A stretch of DNA of 64,000 bases from Neptuniibacter caesariensis (lineage in GTDB: Bacteria > Pseudomonadota > Gammaproteobacteria > Pseudomonadales > Balneatricaceae). The stretch spans positions 1,552,031 through 1,616,030 of the forward strand of contig NZ_CH724125.1 in the NCBI RefSeq assembly GCF_000153345.1, read 5' to 3'. Numbering within the stretch: the stretch's first letter is position 1; each line of letters starts with the position of its first letter. The position numbers and the translations under genes are program-made. The notes beneath the pieces were generated by a model. The model saw nothing but the letters and a program-made list of their open reading frames with translations, did not search any database and was not told the DNA's origin. Below are positions 1-12,464 of this stretch, piece by piece.

Positions 1-1133
1 TACCCACCTTGCGGCCCATACTTCTGAATATCCCTTCCCGGCGTACCTTTTGCTTGATAACCAACAAACAACACATCAGTTTTCGGATCATCCAACAAAA
101 CTTTCAGGTAATTTACGATCCGCCCTCCGACGCACATACCACTGGCAGCAATGACAATGGCAGGCCGGCCTGAAGCTTTTAAATACTCAACGAGCCGCAG
201 ATGATCTTCGTGACTATCAATGGTAATTAACTGCTCAAAAGATAGCGGGTGCCGTCCTGCCTCAACACGCTCTGAAGCTTCGTCATCCCACAACCCTTTG
301 AGTTCTCGATAATGCTCAGTAAATTTTGCTGCTAAAGGGGAATCGACAACCACATCCAGGTTTTCCCAATCTCTACCCACCTTATGAATAATATGCTCTA
401 TCTCATAAAGCAGTTCCTGAGTGCGCCCAATACTAAACGCTGGGATCAGTACCGTGCCCGCATTGCTTAAGCAATGCTCTACAACACCTCTCAAACGATT
501 TGCTCTATCTTCTCTGGATTCGTGAAGCTTATCCCCATAAGTACTTTCAATTACTAACGTATCGGCATACTGGGGAGGCTTAGGGGAAGGTAACAACGGC
601 GAATGAGGAGCTCCTAAGTCTCCGGAAAATACAACGCGCTCAGTAGGCAACTGTACCTCCACATAAGCGGAGCCCAGGATATGCCCTGCAACCTGAAAGC
701 GAATACCCTCAGCATTGAAACCGGGAACCTGAACCCATTCGTTATACTCGACAGGCACAATCAGAGAGCTGAGCAAATCCAAGACTTGCTCTATAAGCTG
801 CTGATCTTTGGTAAAACCAACTTTCAGCGCATCCTCAATAACAAGTGGAAGCAATTTCGCGGTAGCAACGGTCACAAAGATAGGTTTATCAAAGCCCGCT
901 GCTAATAGATAAGGTATTCGGCCCACATGATCGATATGGCAGTGGGTGACCACCAGGGCGCTAACCCTACTGAGCGGGAACTCAATATGGAAAGGCTTAT
1001 CTTCTCCAGAGCCAACCTCAGCCCCTTGAAACAATCCGCAATCAATTAGAATAGAGTTGTCATCATTATCAAATAGCTGATGACAGGAACCGGTTACGCC
1101 AGTAACCGCTCCATGGTGAAGTATTTTTGCCAT
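1..1133 (-). CDS. MBL-fold metallo-hydrolase with RNA-specificity (beta-CASP) domain, C-terminus cut off by window edge
   Basis: Translating leftward from the ATG at 1133 gives an uninterrupted frame to base 1, so the C-terminal end lies outside the window. The start reads MAKILHHGAVTGVTGSCH. A metallo-beta-lactamase zinc motif, THCHIDHVG, follows about 60 residues in. Further on, FSGDLGAPHSPLL and IESTYGD match the beta-CASP/YSH1-type RNA-processing exonuclease family, as does ASGMCVGGRIVNYL. Family members cleave RNA or act as general phosphodiesterases; the substrate here is not known. The Shine-Dalgarno AAGGAC sits between inverted copies of TATAAC/GTTATA just before the start. It appears monocistronic and is separated from the rhamnose genes by 243 bp without a clear terminator. 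Confidence 0.85.
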   Translation of the reverse strand, partial: MAKILHHGAVTGVTGSCHQLFDNDDNSILIDCGLFQGAEVGSGEDKPFHIEFPLSRVSALVVTHCHIDHVGRIPYLLAAGFDKPIFVTVATAKLLPLVIEDALKVGFTKDQQLIEQVLDLLSSLIVPVEYNEWVQVPGFNAEGIRFQVAGHILGSAYVEVQLPTERVVFSGDLGAPHSPLLPSPKPPQYADTLVIESTYGDKLHESREDRANRLRGVVEHCLSNAGTVLIPAFSIGRTQELLYEIEHIIHKVGRDWENLDVVVDSPLAAKFTEHYRELKGLWDDEASERVEAGRHPLSFEQLITIDSHEDHLRLVEYLKASGRPAIVIAASGMCVGGRIVNYLKVLLDDPKTDVLFVGYQAKGTPGRDIQKYGPQGG

Positions 1134-1150
1134 ATAACGTCCTTGTTATA
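1134..1150 (-). promoter_or_regulatory. Small hairpin holding the ribosome binding site of the MBL hydrolase gene
   Basis: On the minus strand TATAAC and GTTATA flank the six bases AAGGAC, the only Shine-Dalgarno-like sequence before the ATG at 1133. The stem is AT-rich and weak, so it may have no role. Confidence 0.3.
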
Positions 1151-1376
1151 GTTAGATGCAAGAGAGGCACTTGCTATGCCCTTTGGGTGCCAGCCTCGAA
1201 GCCCCCTCGTAAAAACTATATTTCAATCACGCCCATAAAGATTATCAAAGCGCTCGGTATCGTTCTCACCAAGATATGAACCTTACTCAACCTCAATTAT
1301 CACAAGCTCTACCACAGTTGGTTTTTCAGGGAATTAACCCACGCATTGCAGTTTACAGCCTTAAAATAACTTAAGC

Positions 1377-2258
1377 TCAGTTCTCTTTCAGCGTCTTTAA
1401 AACCTTACTAAGCCCTGCCTTCCAATCGGAAGCGGGAACTGCAAAAACTTCCTTTACTTTACGGCACGACATCACCGAATAAGTGGGCCGTTCAGCCCGA
1501 GTTGGGTATTCATCGGTAGGGACTGGAAAAACCTTAGGGGCGGTTTCTATTAACCCCATAGCTTTAGCCTGCGTAAAAATCTCTTCAGCAAATTCATACC
1601 AAGAGGCTTTTTCAATACCTGCATAATGATAATGCCCTGAGGGTATTGAATTCTCCGCGGCATATTTTTTAACAATAGCAGTCACTAATTCCGCCAGATC
1701 TCCAGTATAAGTTGGACAGCCAATTTGATCAGAGACCACTTTAAGTTCATCATGAGTCTCGGCTAGCCGGATCATTGTCTTAACAAAGTTATGTCCTTCC
1801 TCCCCAAACACCCAACTGGTACGAATATTAAGGTAAGGCACACCTGAAGCCTCTAAGACTCTCTCGCCGGCTCTTTTACTTAATCCATACACACCAATCG
1901 GGTTTGGTTCATCAGATTCGAGATAGGGTGAACTTTGTTTTCCAGAAAAGACATAATCAGTGGAAAAACTAATGATAGGGATATTCAGCTCTGTACATAG
2001 GGAAACGAGATTCTGAACACCTAATTCATTAACAGCGAAAGCTGCATCTGAATCATCCTCAGCTTTATCAACAGCCGTATATGCTGCCGCATTCACCACT
2101 ATTTGAGGGCTCCACTCCATATTACTAAGCACTGAACAACGATCAGTAATATCTACGTCCTGGCGATTCACTGCTTTAAGGCTCCAACCTTGTGCAAGTA
2201 CCGCTGCAGCAATCGCCGATCCTAACTGCCCGTCAGCTCCAGTTAAAAGTATTTTCAT
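1377..2258 (-). CDS. rmlD: dTDP-4-dehydrorhamnose reductase RmlD
   Basis: This enzyme catalyses the last step of dTDP-L-rhamnose synthesis, NAD(P)H reduction of dTDP-4-keto-L-rhamnose. The 293-residue protein has the Rossmann motif GADGQLG at residues 7-13, the STDYVFSG segment at about 99-106 and the YxxxK catalytic pair Tyr124/Lys128, all typical of RmlD. The start overlaps the end of rmlC by four bases, so it is translated from the same message as rmlC, rmlA and rmlB. It is the last gene of that unit, and the 243 bp downstream hold no convincing rho-independent terminator. Confidence 0.96.
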   Translation of the reverse strand: MKILLTGADGQLGSAIAAAVLAQGWSLKAVNRQDVDITDRCSVLSNMEWSPQIVVNAAAYTAVDKAEDDSDAAFAVNELGVQNLVSLCTELNIPIISFSTDYVFSGKQSSPYLESDEPNPIGVYGLSKRAGERVLEASGVPYLNIRTSWVFGEEGHNFVKTMIRLAETHDELKVVSDQIGCPTYTGDLAELVTAIVKKYAAENSIPSGHYHYAGIEKASWYEFAEEIFTQAKAMGLIETAPKVFPVPTDEYPTRAERPTYSVMSCRKVKEVFAVPASDWKAGLSKVLKTLKEN

Positions 2259-2791
2259 AAGAAAAGCTCACCTAATGGTAAGCCTTGCTTATCTTTTTCT
2301 GACAACAGTGGCTCCAAATCTGGCCAAACAACACCTACTTCAGGGTCATTCCATTTTAAGCAAGCTTCATCAGAAGGATCGTAGTAATCGGTACATTTAT
2401 ACTCAAAGTCCGCACGATCAGATAGAACAATAAAGCCATGCGCAAACCCCGGCGGAACCCAGAATTGCTTTTTATTTTCTGCAGAGAGCTCCACCCCAAA
2501 CCAATTCCCGTAAGTATTCGAACCAGCCCTAAGATCAACAGCGACGTCAAATACGGAACCACTTACAACCCTTACTAACTTACCCTGAGGCTTTGTCCTT
2601 TGAAAATGCAGTCCACGGAGAACCCCTTTACTGGAACGTGAATGGTTATCCTGAACGAAGGGAAGCGAGATTCCTGCTTCTGTTGCGTAACGTTTCTCCT
2701 GAAATGTTTCCAGAAAAAAACCACGCTCATCACCAAAAACTCTGGGCTCAATAATTTTGAGATCCGCAATAGGAGTATCGATAACTTTCAT
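2255..2791 (-). CDS. rmlC: dTDP-4-dehydrorhamnose 3,5-epimerase RmlC
   Basis: RmlC epimerises dTDP-4-keto-6-deoxy-glucose at C3 and C5. The cupin-fold protein (178 residues from the start chosen) carries the family signature GVLRGLHFQ with catalytic His62, plus Lys71 and Tyr131 in the expected places. A GTG two codons upstream (2797) is possible, but the ATG at 2791 has AGG at good spacing and gives the usual N-terminus MKVIDTPI. It lies 6 bp after rmlA and overlaps rmlD by 4 bp. Confidence 0.95.
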   Translation of the reverse strand: MKVIDTPIADLKIIEPRVFGDERGFFLETFQEKRYATEAGISLPFVQDNHSRSSKGVLRGLHFQRTKPQGKLVRVVSGSVFDVAVDLRAGSNTYGNWFGVELSAENKKQFWVPPGFAHGFIVLSDRADFEYKCTDYYDPSDEACLKWNDPEVGVVWPDLEPLLSEKDKQGLPLGELFL

Positions 2792-2797
2792 AAACAC

Positions 2798-3673
2798 CTA
2801 CTTTTCCGCCAAAGAGATTAGATATTGACCGTAGCCTGTTTTACTGAGCGCATCAGCCTGACTAAGCAGCTGCTCTTTACTAATCCAACCATTGCTGAAT
2901 GCAATCTCTTCGAGACAAGCTACTTTTAATCCCTGGCGATGCTCAATAGTTTGAACAAATTGCCCTGCATCTATCAGAGAATCATGCGTACCAGTATCAA
3001 GCCACGCAAACCCTCTACCCAATAGCTCAACATTTAAATCGGCTCTTTGAAGGTAAGCATTATTAACATCTGTAATTTCTAATTCGCCTCTGGCAGAAGG
3101 AATTACGTTTTTTGCAATCTCAACAACACTGTTGTCATAGAAATATAAACCTGTCACTGCAAACTCTGACTTTGGCTGTTCTGGCTTTTCTTCTATGCTA
3201 ATTGCTTTGCCTTCAGAATCGAACTCCACAACGCCAAATCGCTCTGGATCTTTGACATGATAGCCAAATACTGTTGCGCCTTTTTCTCTGGAAACGGCAG
3301 AATGCAACTTATCAGTAAAATGCTGCCCATAAAAAATATTATCGCCTAAGACAAGACAGACGTTATCCGATCCTATGAATTCTTCACCTATGATAAAAGC
3401 TTGTGCTAATCCATCAGGGCTCGGCTGTTCGGCAAATTCAAAACGAACTCCGAAATCACTGCCATCACCCAGAAGCTTCTGAAACCCGGGAAGATCATCA
3501 GGTGTAGAAATGATTAGTATCTCTTTGATCCCGGATAACATCAGGACCGAAATCGGATAATAAATCATAGGTTTGTCGTAAATGGGGAGCATCTGCTTAG
3601 AGACGCCTTTGGTAATTGGATGTAAACGCGTTCCAGAACCACCCGCTAAAACTATGCCCTTGTAATTTGCCAT
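2798..3673 (-). CDS. rmlA: Glucose-1-phosphate thymidylyltransferase RmlA
   Basis: RmlA makes dTDP-glucose from dTTP and glucose-1-phosphate, the entry step of the rhamnose pathway. The nucleotidyltransferase motif LAGGSGTRL is at residues 9-17, followed by [11 protein letters not shown]. The 291-residue length is normal. I chose the ATG at 3673 rather than the in-frame one at 3691. The later start has AAGGGA a few bases ahead, gives the usual N-terminus [12 protein letters not shown] and avoids overlap with rmlB, whose stop is at 3684. Confidence 0.95.
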   Translation of the reverse strand: MANYKGIVLAGGSGTRLHPITKGVSKQMLPIYDKPMIYYPISVLMLSGIKEILIISTPDDLPGFQKLLGDGSDFGVRFEFAEQPSPDGLAQAFIIGEEFIGSDNVCLVLGDNIFYGQHFTDKLHSAVSREKGATVFGYHVKDPERFGVVEFDSEGKAISIEEKPEQPKSEFAVTGLYFYDNSVVEIAKNVIPSARGELEITDVNNAYLQRADLNVELLGRGFAWLDTGTHDSLIDAGQFVQTIEHRQGLKVACLEEIAFSNGWISKEQLLSQADALSKTGYGQYLISLAEK

Positions 3674-3683
3674 TTTATTTCCC

Positions 3684-4736
3684 TTAACCAATACGTTCTA
3701 GCTTGTAAGTCCCGCTTAATACTCTTTCCCACCAAGACTCATTTTGCAAATACCATTGCACAGTTTTACGAATACCTGAATCGAAGCTTTCTTCCGGTTT
3801 CCAGCCTAGCTCTGCAGTTATTTTGCTTGCATCAATTGCATAACGAAGATCATGTCCTGGTCGATCTTTTACATAAGTAATCAGATCTACATAGTGCTTA
3901 ACTCCAGAAGGCTTCTCAGGGACCAGCTCTTCCAACAGTTCACAAATTTTATGCACTACCTCCAAATTGGTTTTTTCGTTATACCCTCCAATATTATATG
4001 TTTCACCTAAGCCCCCCTGAGTAACAACTGTATATAAGGCCTTAGCATGATCTTCCACATATAACCAATCCCTGATTTGCTGACCATCGCCGTAAATAGG
4101 TAATTCTTTACCCGATAAGGCATTAAGGATCATATGGGGAATAAGCTTTTCCGGAAAGTGATAAGGTCCGTAGTTATTGGAACAATTGGTGATCACCACG
4201 GGAAGGTTATAAGTTCGGCCCCAGGCTCTTACCAGATGATCAGAACTTGCTTTACTTGCAGAGTAAGGTGAACTCGGGGCATAGGGTGTTTCTTCTGTAA
4301 AAAAACCACCTTCGTCAAGATCACCATATACTTCGTCTGTAGATATGTGATGAAACCTGAAAATACTTCTTTTCTCTTCGCTCAGGTTCTCATAGTAACG
4401 TCTCGATACATCAAGAAGATTGAATGTACCAACAATATTCGTTTGTATAAACTGCGCAGGCCCCTCTATCGATCGGTCAACATGTGATTCTGCCGCCAAA
4501 TGCATGACCGCATCAGGCTGATGCTTTGCAAAAACTTTAGTAAGCGACTGGTGATCGCAAATATCCACTTGTTCGAAAGCATACCTATCAAATTCGCTTG
4601 CGCAGGGCAACGAATCAAGATTACCTGCGTAGGTTAGGCAATCTACATTTACAATCTCATCATCTGTGGCATTGAGAATATATCTTACAAGCGCACTTCC
4701 AATAAAACCTGCACCACCGGTAACGAGTAGTTTCAT
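3684..4736 (-). CDS. rmlB: dTDP-glucose 4,6-dehydratase RmlB
   Basis: RmlB oxidises, dehydrates and reduces dTDP-glucose to dTDP-4-keto-6-deoxyglucose with bound NAD. The 350-residue SDR protein has GGAGFIGS at residues 7-14, the Thr133-Asp134-Glu135 catalytic triplet in STDEVYGD and Tyr158/Lys162. It is the first gene of the rmlB-A-C-D unit; GGAATA before the ATG can serve as ribosome binding site. A 111-bp gap separates it from the UDP-glucuronate epimerase gene, so the two sugar pathways may be separately promoted. Confidence 0.96.
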   Translation of the reverse strand: MKLLVTGGAGFIGSALVRYILNATDDEIVNVDCLTYAGNLDSLPCASEFDRYAFEQVDICDHQSLTKVFAKHQPDAVMHLAAESHVDRSIEGPAQFIQTNIVGTFNLLDVSRRYYENLSEEKRSIFRFHHISTDEVYGDLDEGGFFTEETPYAPSSPYSASKASSDHLVRAWGRTYNLPVVITNCSNNYGPYHFPEKLIPHMILNALSGKELPIYGDGQQIRDWLYVEDHAKALYTVVTQGGLGETYNIGGYNEKTNLEVVHKICELLEELVPEKPSGVKHYVDLITYVKDRPGHDLRYAIDASKITAELGWKPEESFDSGIRKTVQWYLQNESWWERVLSGTYKLERIG

Positions 4737-4847
4737 TATTCCATTCCTTGGTTCGACCTATTGCAGTTCCAACCAATTATACCTGAGAGTCAATTAATAT
4801 AAATTTACAAATAGTTCTATCAATCGGATAGCATGTGACGGCAGGGT

Positions 4848-5849
4848 TCATTTCAAATAATATGATTTATACCAATCAACAAATTGGCTCATTCCACCCT
4901 GTATAGAGGTGTTTGGTTTAAAACCTACCGTTTTTTCAAGATCTTCTACATTGGCAAATGTGGCAGGTACATCACCCGGCTGCATAGGCATGAATTCTTT
5001 AACTGCTTCTTTGCCTGCAGCACTTTCGATTGCCTGAATAAACTCCATCAGCTCAATCGGCTCATTGTTACCGATATTGTAAACACGGTAAGGTGCTTTA
5101 CTGATGGAAGGGTTATCCATAGTCCGGTTATTATCACGGCTTGGAATCACATCCTGAATTCTGACAACACCCTCAACAATATCATCTACATAGGTGAAAT
5201 CACGGCGCATTTTCCCGTGGTTAAACACCTTTATTGGCCGCTCATTAATAATCGCATCAGTGAACAGGAAAGGCGCCATATCCGGACGTCCCCATGGACC
5301 ATATACAGTAAAGAACCTCAGGCCTGTAGTTGGTATATCGTAGAGATGTGAGTATGAGTGAGCCATCAGCTCGTTGGATTTCTTAGTTGCCGCATACAGC
5401 GATACCGGATGATCAACACCATCTACGGTAGAGAACGGCATTTTAGTATTCATGCCATAAACTGACGATGAAGAAGCATACACCAGATGCTCTACATTGT
5501 TCTGACGGCAGCCTTCCAGAATTGTCATCATTCCAACAAGGTTAGAATCAACATAGGCAAACGGATTTTCCAGAGAGTACCTTACGCCTGCCTGTGCTGC
5601 TAAGTGGATTACCCGGTTAAACTTTTCAGTTTTGAAAAGCTTCTCCATTCCTGCTCTATCAGCAATATCCAGCTCAACAAATCTGAAGTTTTTATAGGGT
5701 GTTATTTCCTTCAGGCGAGCATGCTTCAAATTGACATCGTAGTAATCATTAAGGTTATCAAGCCCAACAACTTCATGACCGGCTTCGCACAAACGCGCCG
5801 CGGTGTAAAAACCAATGAAACCTGCAGCTCCGGTGACTAAAAACTTCAT
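4848..5849 (-). CDS. UDP-glucuronate 4-epimerase (CapI/LspL type)
   Basis: This extended SDR epimerase is predicted to interconvert UDP-glucuronate and UDP-galacturonate, precursors of acidic surface polysaccharides. The 333-residue protein begins [20 protein letters not shown]. It has the family-specific [16 protein letters not shown] segment and the catalytic pair Tyr152/Lys156 in [10 protein letters not shown]. The [14 protein letters not shown] segment is typical of UDP-GlcA epimerases rather than GalE. It lies 93 bp downstream of the UDP-glucose dehydrogenase gene, which makes its substrate, and the two probably form one transcript. A hairpin without a U-tract (TGAGGC/GCCTCA, 5903-5920) lies between them. 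Confidence 0.88.
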   Translation of the reverse strand: MKFLVTGAAGFIGFYTAARLCEAGHEVVGLDNLNDYYDVNLKHARLKEITPYKNFRFVELDIADRAGMEKLFKTEKFNRVIHLAAQAGVRYSLENPFAYVDSNLVGMMTILEGCRQNNVEHLVYASSSSVYGMNTKMPFSTVDGVDHPVSLYAATKKSNELMAHSYSHLYDIPTTGLRFFTVYGPWGRPDMAPFLFTDAIINERPIKVFNHGKMRRDFTYVDDIVEGVVRIQDVIPSRDNNRTMDNPSISKAPYRVYNIGNNEPIELMEFIQAIESAAGKEAVKEFMPMQPGDVPATFANVEDLEKTVGFKPNTSIQGGMSQFVDWYKSYYLK

Positions 5850-5942
5850 TTAATTACCTTTGTAAGGGTACTTAAGCCCCCATTCAAACAATAAGGGGCG
5901 CCTGAGGCAAAGCCGCCTCACCTGCTGATTTTGCTGTACGGC

Positions 5943-7280
5943 TTAGGCTGTAATACTACGACCACGACCGATCCCGAAGTATTCAAGCCCATGACGCTCA
6001 ACTATTTCAGGCTCATACATATTTCGGCCATCGATCACAACTGGATATGTCAGCGATCTTTTAATCTGATCAAAATCAGGCGCACGAAAAACTTTCCATT
6101 CAGTGCAGATGACAAGTATGTCTGCACCTTGCATCGCAGATTCCTTTGTACCAACCAAATCCAGATCATTGCGAACACCATAAACGCGCTGCGTTTCTTC
6201 CATCGCTTCAGGATCGTATGCTCGCACCTTTGCACCTTGCTCCCACAACTTTTCCATCAGCACTCGACTAGAAGCTTCACGCATGTCATCGGTATTTGGC
6301 TTAAACGACAACCCCCACAACGCAATAGTTTTACCTGCAAGATCGCCATTGAAATAGTTAAATACACGATCAAAAAGAACTTCTTTCTGTTTATAGTTAA
6401 CCGATTCAACAGATTTCAGTAGTTGCGCGTCATATTCAATCTCATCAGCTGTGCGAACCAGTGCCTGAACATCCTTAGGAAAACAGGAGCCACCATAACC
6501 ACAACCGGGATAGATAAAGTGGTAACCAATTCGCTCATCAGAACCAATACCACGACGAACGTTTTCAATATCCGCACCCAGTCGTTCGGCAAGCTGTGAC
6601 ATCTCGTTCATAAAGCTGATTTTTGTTGCTAACATACAGTTCGCAGCATACTTGGTCAGTTCAGCACTACGCACATCCATAAAGATCATACGATCATGGT
6701 TGCGGTTAAACGGCGCATATAACTCACGCATCTGCTCTTCTACATGCTGGCTATCCGTTCCTATAACAATACGATCAGGGCGCATACAATCACTGACTGC
6801 TGCACCTTCTTTGAGGAATTCTGGATTTGATACGATGTGGTAATCAATCCTTTCATTACGCGTACTAAGCACAGAGCCGACTTTTGCTGAAACCTTATCT
6901 GCAGTGCCTACAGGCACTGTGGATTTATCTACAATGATCTTTGGCGAATTCATATGGGTAGCAATGGTTTCAGCAACAGCTAACACATATTTCAGGTCTG
7001 CCGAACCATCTTCATCGGGCGGCGTTCCTACTGCGATAAACTGTATTTCAGCATGAGCAATGCCTTCCGCAGCATCAGTGGTAAAACGCAGTCGGCCCTC
7101 AGCAAAGTTACTCTCTACGATAGGGGTTAGACCAGGTTCATAGATAGGGATAAGACCTTTTTTCAGGTTATCTACTTTATTCTGATCAACATCCACACAC
7201 ACCACATCGTGGCCAACATCAGCTAAAACAGCAGCTTGAACCAAGCCCACATAACCAATACCAAAAACCGTAACTTTCAT
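5943..7280 (-). CDS. ugd: UDP-glucose 6-dehydrogenase
   Basis: This enzyme oxidises UDP-glucose to UDP-glucuronate using two NAD+. The 445-residue protein starts with the Rossmann motif FGIGYVGL. It has [19 protein letters not shown] and the catalytic cysteine, Cys266, in [12 protein letters not shown]. The C-terminal UDP-binding domain includes [16 protein letters not shown]. It supplies UDP-GlcA to the epimerase gene immediately downstream. A TATAAT box lies about 75 bp upstream of the ATG, so this is probably the first gene of its unit. Confidence 0.95.
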   Translation of the reverse strand: MKVTVFGIGYVGLVQAAVLADVGHDVVCVDVDQNKVDNLKKGLIPIYEPGLTPIVESNFAEGRLRFTTDAAEGIAHAEIQFIAVGTPPDEDGSADLKYVLAVAETIATHMNSPKIIVDKSTVPVGTADKVSAKVGSVLSTRNERIDYHIVSNPEFLKEGAAVSDCMRPDRIVIGTDSQHVEEQMRELYAPFNRNHDRMIFMDVRSAELTKYAANCMLATKISFMNEMSQLAERLGADIENVRRGIGSDERIGYHFIYPGCGYGGSCFPKDVQALVRTADEIEYDAQLLKSVESVNYKQKEVLFDRVFNYFNGDLAGKTIALWGLSFKPNTDDMREASSRVLMEKLWEQGAKVRAYDPEAMEETQRVYGVRNDLDLVGTKESAMQGADILVICTEWKVFRAPDFDQIKRSLTYPVVIDGRNMYEPEIVERHGLEYFGIGRGRSITA

Positions 7281-7354
7281 CGAAATTCCCTTAACAGCTC
7301 CATCGGACGACTAATGACTTCCTGTCCGCTCTATACATTTAACCTAAGTGACAC

Positions 7355-7360
7355 ATTATA
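7355..7360 (-). promoter_or_regulatory. Candidate -10 box for ugd
   Basis: The minus strand reads TATAAT, an exact -10 consensus, about 75 bp ahead of the ugd start. No good -35 hexamer is visible at 16-18 bp, so a helper protein or an atypical promoter is possible. Confidence 0.4.
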
Positions 7361-7470
7361 CCCACGAAAAATTAAAAAGTTATTTCTATTGAAAAATGTT
7401 TTCGACAGCCCCCAAAAATGGGGTAACAGCTTGATCTGGGAAAAAGCACCTATTCCACATAAAGAAAGGC

Positions 7471-7508
7471 AAAAAAAACGGCGACCTCCTGCACAGAGTC
7501 GCCGTTTG
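7471..7508 (-). terminator. Rho-independent terminator of the pdhR-aceEF unit
   Basis: Read on the minus strand, AACGGCGAC and GTCGCCGTT form a 9-bp stem followed at once by a run of T. It lies about 165 bp past the aceF stop. Confidence 0.88.
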
Positions 7509-7674
7509 TTTATCTACCCCCCTGGAAAAAGATCGCCTCCGGAGAGGCGTTGAGCCAAGGGATTGGTAAATTTTTACAACCATGAGCTTTAAGCCCATGA
7601 TTTATCGCGACGAGGGCATAGTTCCCACAAAGAAACATTACCTGTAGGAGGCGCGCCCTCGCGGCGGTTTATTA

Positions 7675-9618
7675 CTAAAGTACCAGGCGACGAATGTCGC
7701 TCAGCAAGCCATTCAGGTAGGTCAGGAACTTACCCGCATCACCACCGTTGATCGCGCGGTGATCGTAAGACAGGCACAATGGCAACATCTTACGTGGTTC
7801 GAACTCTTTACCATTCCAGCGAGGCTCGATGTCTGCTTTAGATACACCCAGAATCGCAACTTCAGGTGCATTAACGATTGGCGTGAAGCCAGTACCGCCG
7901 ATGCCACCCAGGCTTGAGATTGTGAAACATGCACCCTGCATTTCGTCTGGCTTCAACTTACGATCTTTAGCTTTACCCGCCAGTTCGATCGCTTCTTTAG
8001 ACAGCTCGTAGATGCTCTTCTTATCTGCATCCTTGATAACAGGAACCATCAGGCCGTTTGGCGTATCTACCGCCATACCGATGTTTACATATTTCTTGTA
8101 AACGATGTGCTCACCGTCAGCGTGCAGAGATGCATTGAACTTAGGATGTTCTTTCAGTGCGATCGCAATAGCTTTCAGCATGAATGGCAGCGGTGTCAGC
8201 TTAACGCCAGACTTCGCAGCTTCGTCCTTCATCTCTTTACGGAACGCTTCCAGATCTGTGATATCGGCTTTATCAAACTGAGTCACATGTGGAATGTTCA
8301 ACCAGCAGCGGCTCATGTTGTCGCGAGTCACTTTAGCAATTTTGCTTAGTTTCTCGACTTCAATTTCACCGAACTTGCTGAAATCAACTTCTGGAATTGC
8401 AGGGATACCTGAACCACCCGTTACCGCACCACCTTTTGGTGCTTCAGCCAGCTGTTTCAGTGCACCTTTAACGTATGCCTGAACGTCTTCTTTAACGATG
8501 CGACCGCGACGACCGGTACCGGTAACAAGAGACAGATCCACACCGAATTCACGCGCAATGGCACGTACTGCCGGGCCCGCATGAACAGTTTTGTTTTTCT
8601 TCTCCAGGGCTGCTTTATCAACATTACCCGCTGCTGGCGCTGCCTTAGCAGGAGCAGATGGCGCTGGAGCCGCAGGAGCAGGCGCTGCCGGTGCAGCAGC
8701 CGGAGCTGCTGGCGCAGGAGCCGCACCGCCGGAAACTTCAAGCTCCAGCAGCAGATCACCTTCGTTTACCGTATCGCCTTCATTGATCTTCATGGAAACA
8801 ACCGTACCTGCTTTAGGTGCTGGCACTTCCATAGAAGCCTTGTCTGTTTCCAGTACGATCAGGCTATCGCCTTCTTCAACGCTGTCGCCGTCTTTAACCA
8901 ATACTTCAACAACGTCTACATCGCTCGCACCTGACAGATCAGGGATCAGAACGTTTTCTTTACCACCCGCAACCGGTGCAGGGGCTGCAGCAGGTGCTGC
9001 CTCCTGAGCAGGAGCGACTGCTGGGGCTGCTGCAGCCGGCGCAGCTGCACCACCTACACTCAGCTCCATCAGAAGATCGCCTTCGTTAACCTGGTCGTCA
9101 ACGTTGATCTTCATAGAAACCACCACACCATCTTTAGGTGCTGGTACTTCCATAGACGCTTTATCTGTTTCCAGTACGATCAGGCTATCGCCTTCAGATA
9201 CGGTGTCACCGTCTTTTACCAGTACTTCAACAACATCAACGTCAGTTGCACCGGACAGATCCGGGATCAGTACATTTTCTACAGCCGAAGCCGCTGCTGG
9301 AGCAGCAGCCGGAGCTGGTGCTGCTTCAGGCGCAGCAGCCGGTGCCGGCGCTTCTTCCGCCGCTGGTGCAGATGCCGAAGCACCTGTATCCAGTTCAAGC
9401 AGAAGATCACCTTCATTAACCTGATCATCAACATTAACTTTCATGGACACAACAACGCCACTATGGGTTGCCGGCACTTCCATGGATGCTTTATCTGTTT
9501 CCAGAACAATCAGGCTGTCGCCTTCGCTAATGGTGTCGCCGTCTTTAACCAGCACTTCAACAACATCAACATCTGTGGAACCTGACAGGTCTGGCACAGT
9601 AATTGTGATAATACTCAC
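7675..9618 (-). CDS. aceF: Pyruvate dehydrogenase E2, dihydrolipoamide acetyltransferase, with three lipoyl domains
   Basis: E2 moves the acetyl group from E1 to CoA and forms the core of the pyruvate dehydrogenase complex. The 647-residue protein has three near-identical lipoyl domains, each with ETDKASMEVPA and predicted lipoyl lysines at 43, 153 and 260. They are joined by Ala/Pro-rich flexible linkers. The E1/E3-binding domain (about 345-383) and the catalytic domain (about 420-647) follow. The active-site motif DHRAING near residue 620 has Asn where E. coli has Asp; I recall the same in Azotobacter E2, so I do not call it defective. The start is GTG with GGAGGAATTC ahead. It lies 45 bp after aceE. 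No lpd (E3) gene is in the window, so E3 must come from elsewhere. Confidence 0.96.
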   Translation of the reverse strand: MSIITITVPDLSGSTDVDVVEVLVKDGDTISEGDSLIVLETDKASMEVPATHSGVVVSMKVNVDDQVNEGDLLLELDTGASASAPAAEEAPAPAAAPEAAPAPAAAPAAASAVENVLIPDLSGATDVDVVEVLVKDGDTVSEGDSLIVLETDKASMEVPAPKDGVVVSMKINVDDQVNEGDLLMELSVGGAAAPAAAAPAVAPAQEAAPAAAPAPVAGGKENVLIPDLSGASDVDVVEVLVKDGDSVEEGDSLIVLETDKASMEVPAPKAGTVVSMKINEGDTVNEGDLLLELEVSGGAAPAPAAPAAAPAAPAPAAPAPSAPAKAAPAAGNVDKAALEKKNKTVHAGPAVRAIAREFGVDLSLVTGTGRRGRIVKEDVQAYVKGALKQLAEAPKGGAVTGGSGIPAIPEVDFSKFGEIEVEKLSKIAKVTRDNMSRCWLNIPHVTQFDKADITDLEAFRKEMKDEAAKSGVKLTPLPFMLKAIAIALKEHPKFNASLHADGEHIVYKKYVNIGMAVDTPNGLMVPVIKDADKKSIYELSKEAIELAGKAKDRKLKPDEMQGACFTISSLGGIGGTGFTPIVNAPEVAILGVSKADIEPRWNGKEFEPRKMLPLCLSYDHRAINGGDAGKFLTYLNGLLSDIRRLVL

Positions 9619-9663
9619 TTTGAATTCCTCCAGTTCTAAGCTGTTAAGAAGTTCATCGCAGAC

Positions 9664-12324
<2,661 letters not shown>

Positions 12325-12449
12325 TTTGACCTCTCCACTCTAAAAGTTAACGCAGCGTATATTTTTTTAGTAATGACTTTTTGCCAGTGAAATCCCCTGC
12401 CCTTTTGAGGCATTCCAGAATAACCTGACAAGTCTTATAGTAATTATCT

Positions 12450-12464
12450 TGTAGTAATACTACA
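12450..12464. promoter_or_regulatory. Perfect palindrome over the candidate aceE promoter
   Basis: TGTAGTAATACTACA is a perfect 7-1-7 inverted repeat. It covers the candidate -10 hexamer of aceE and resembles a dimeric repressor site. It does not match the PdhR box. A 13/15 match on the opposite strand lies at 12543-12557. Confidence 0.5.

Larger units (their letters stand above)
7281..7674. other. 394-bp intergenic region between aceF and ugd
   Basis: I see no gene here. The right half is the aceF 3' untranslated region, read leftward. It holds a 7-bp pairing (7611-7617 with 7655-7661), a compact hairpin at 7534-7549 and then the terminator at 7471-7508. The left half holds a small CCCC/GGGG hairpin at 7411-7424 and the ugd promoter region. 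Confidence 0.6.

Noticed and set aside
7675-7790. Asn in place of Asp in the AceF active-site motif (DHRAING)
   Set aside because: I recall the same residue in Azotobacter-type E2 enzymes, so it is a lineage variant and not a sign of inactivity.
8591-9424. Long open frames on the plus strand opposite aceF
   Set aside because: They mirror the Ala/Pro linkers and repeated lipoyl domains, giving low-complexity Ala/Ser/Thr-rich translations, and have no ribosome binding sites of note.
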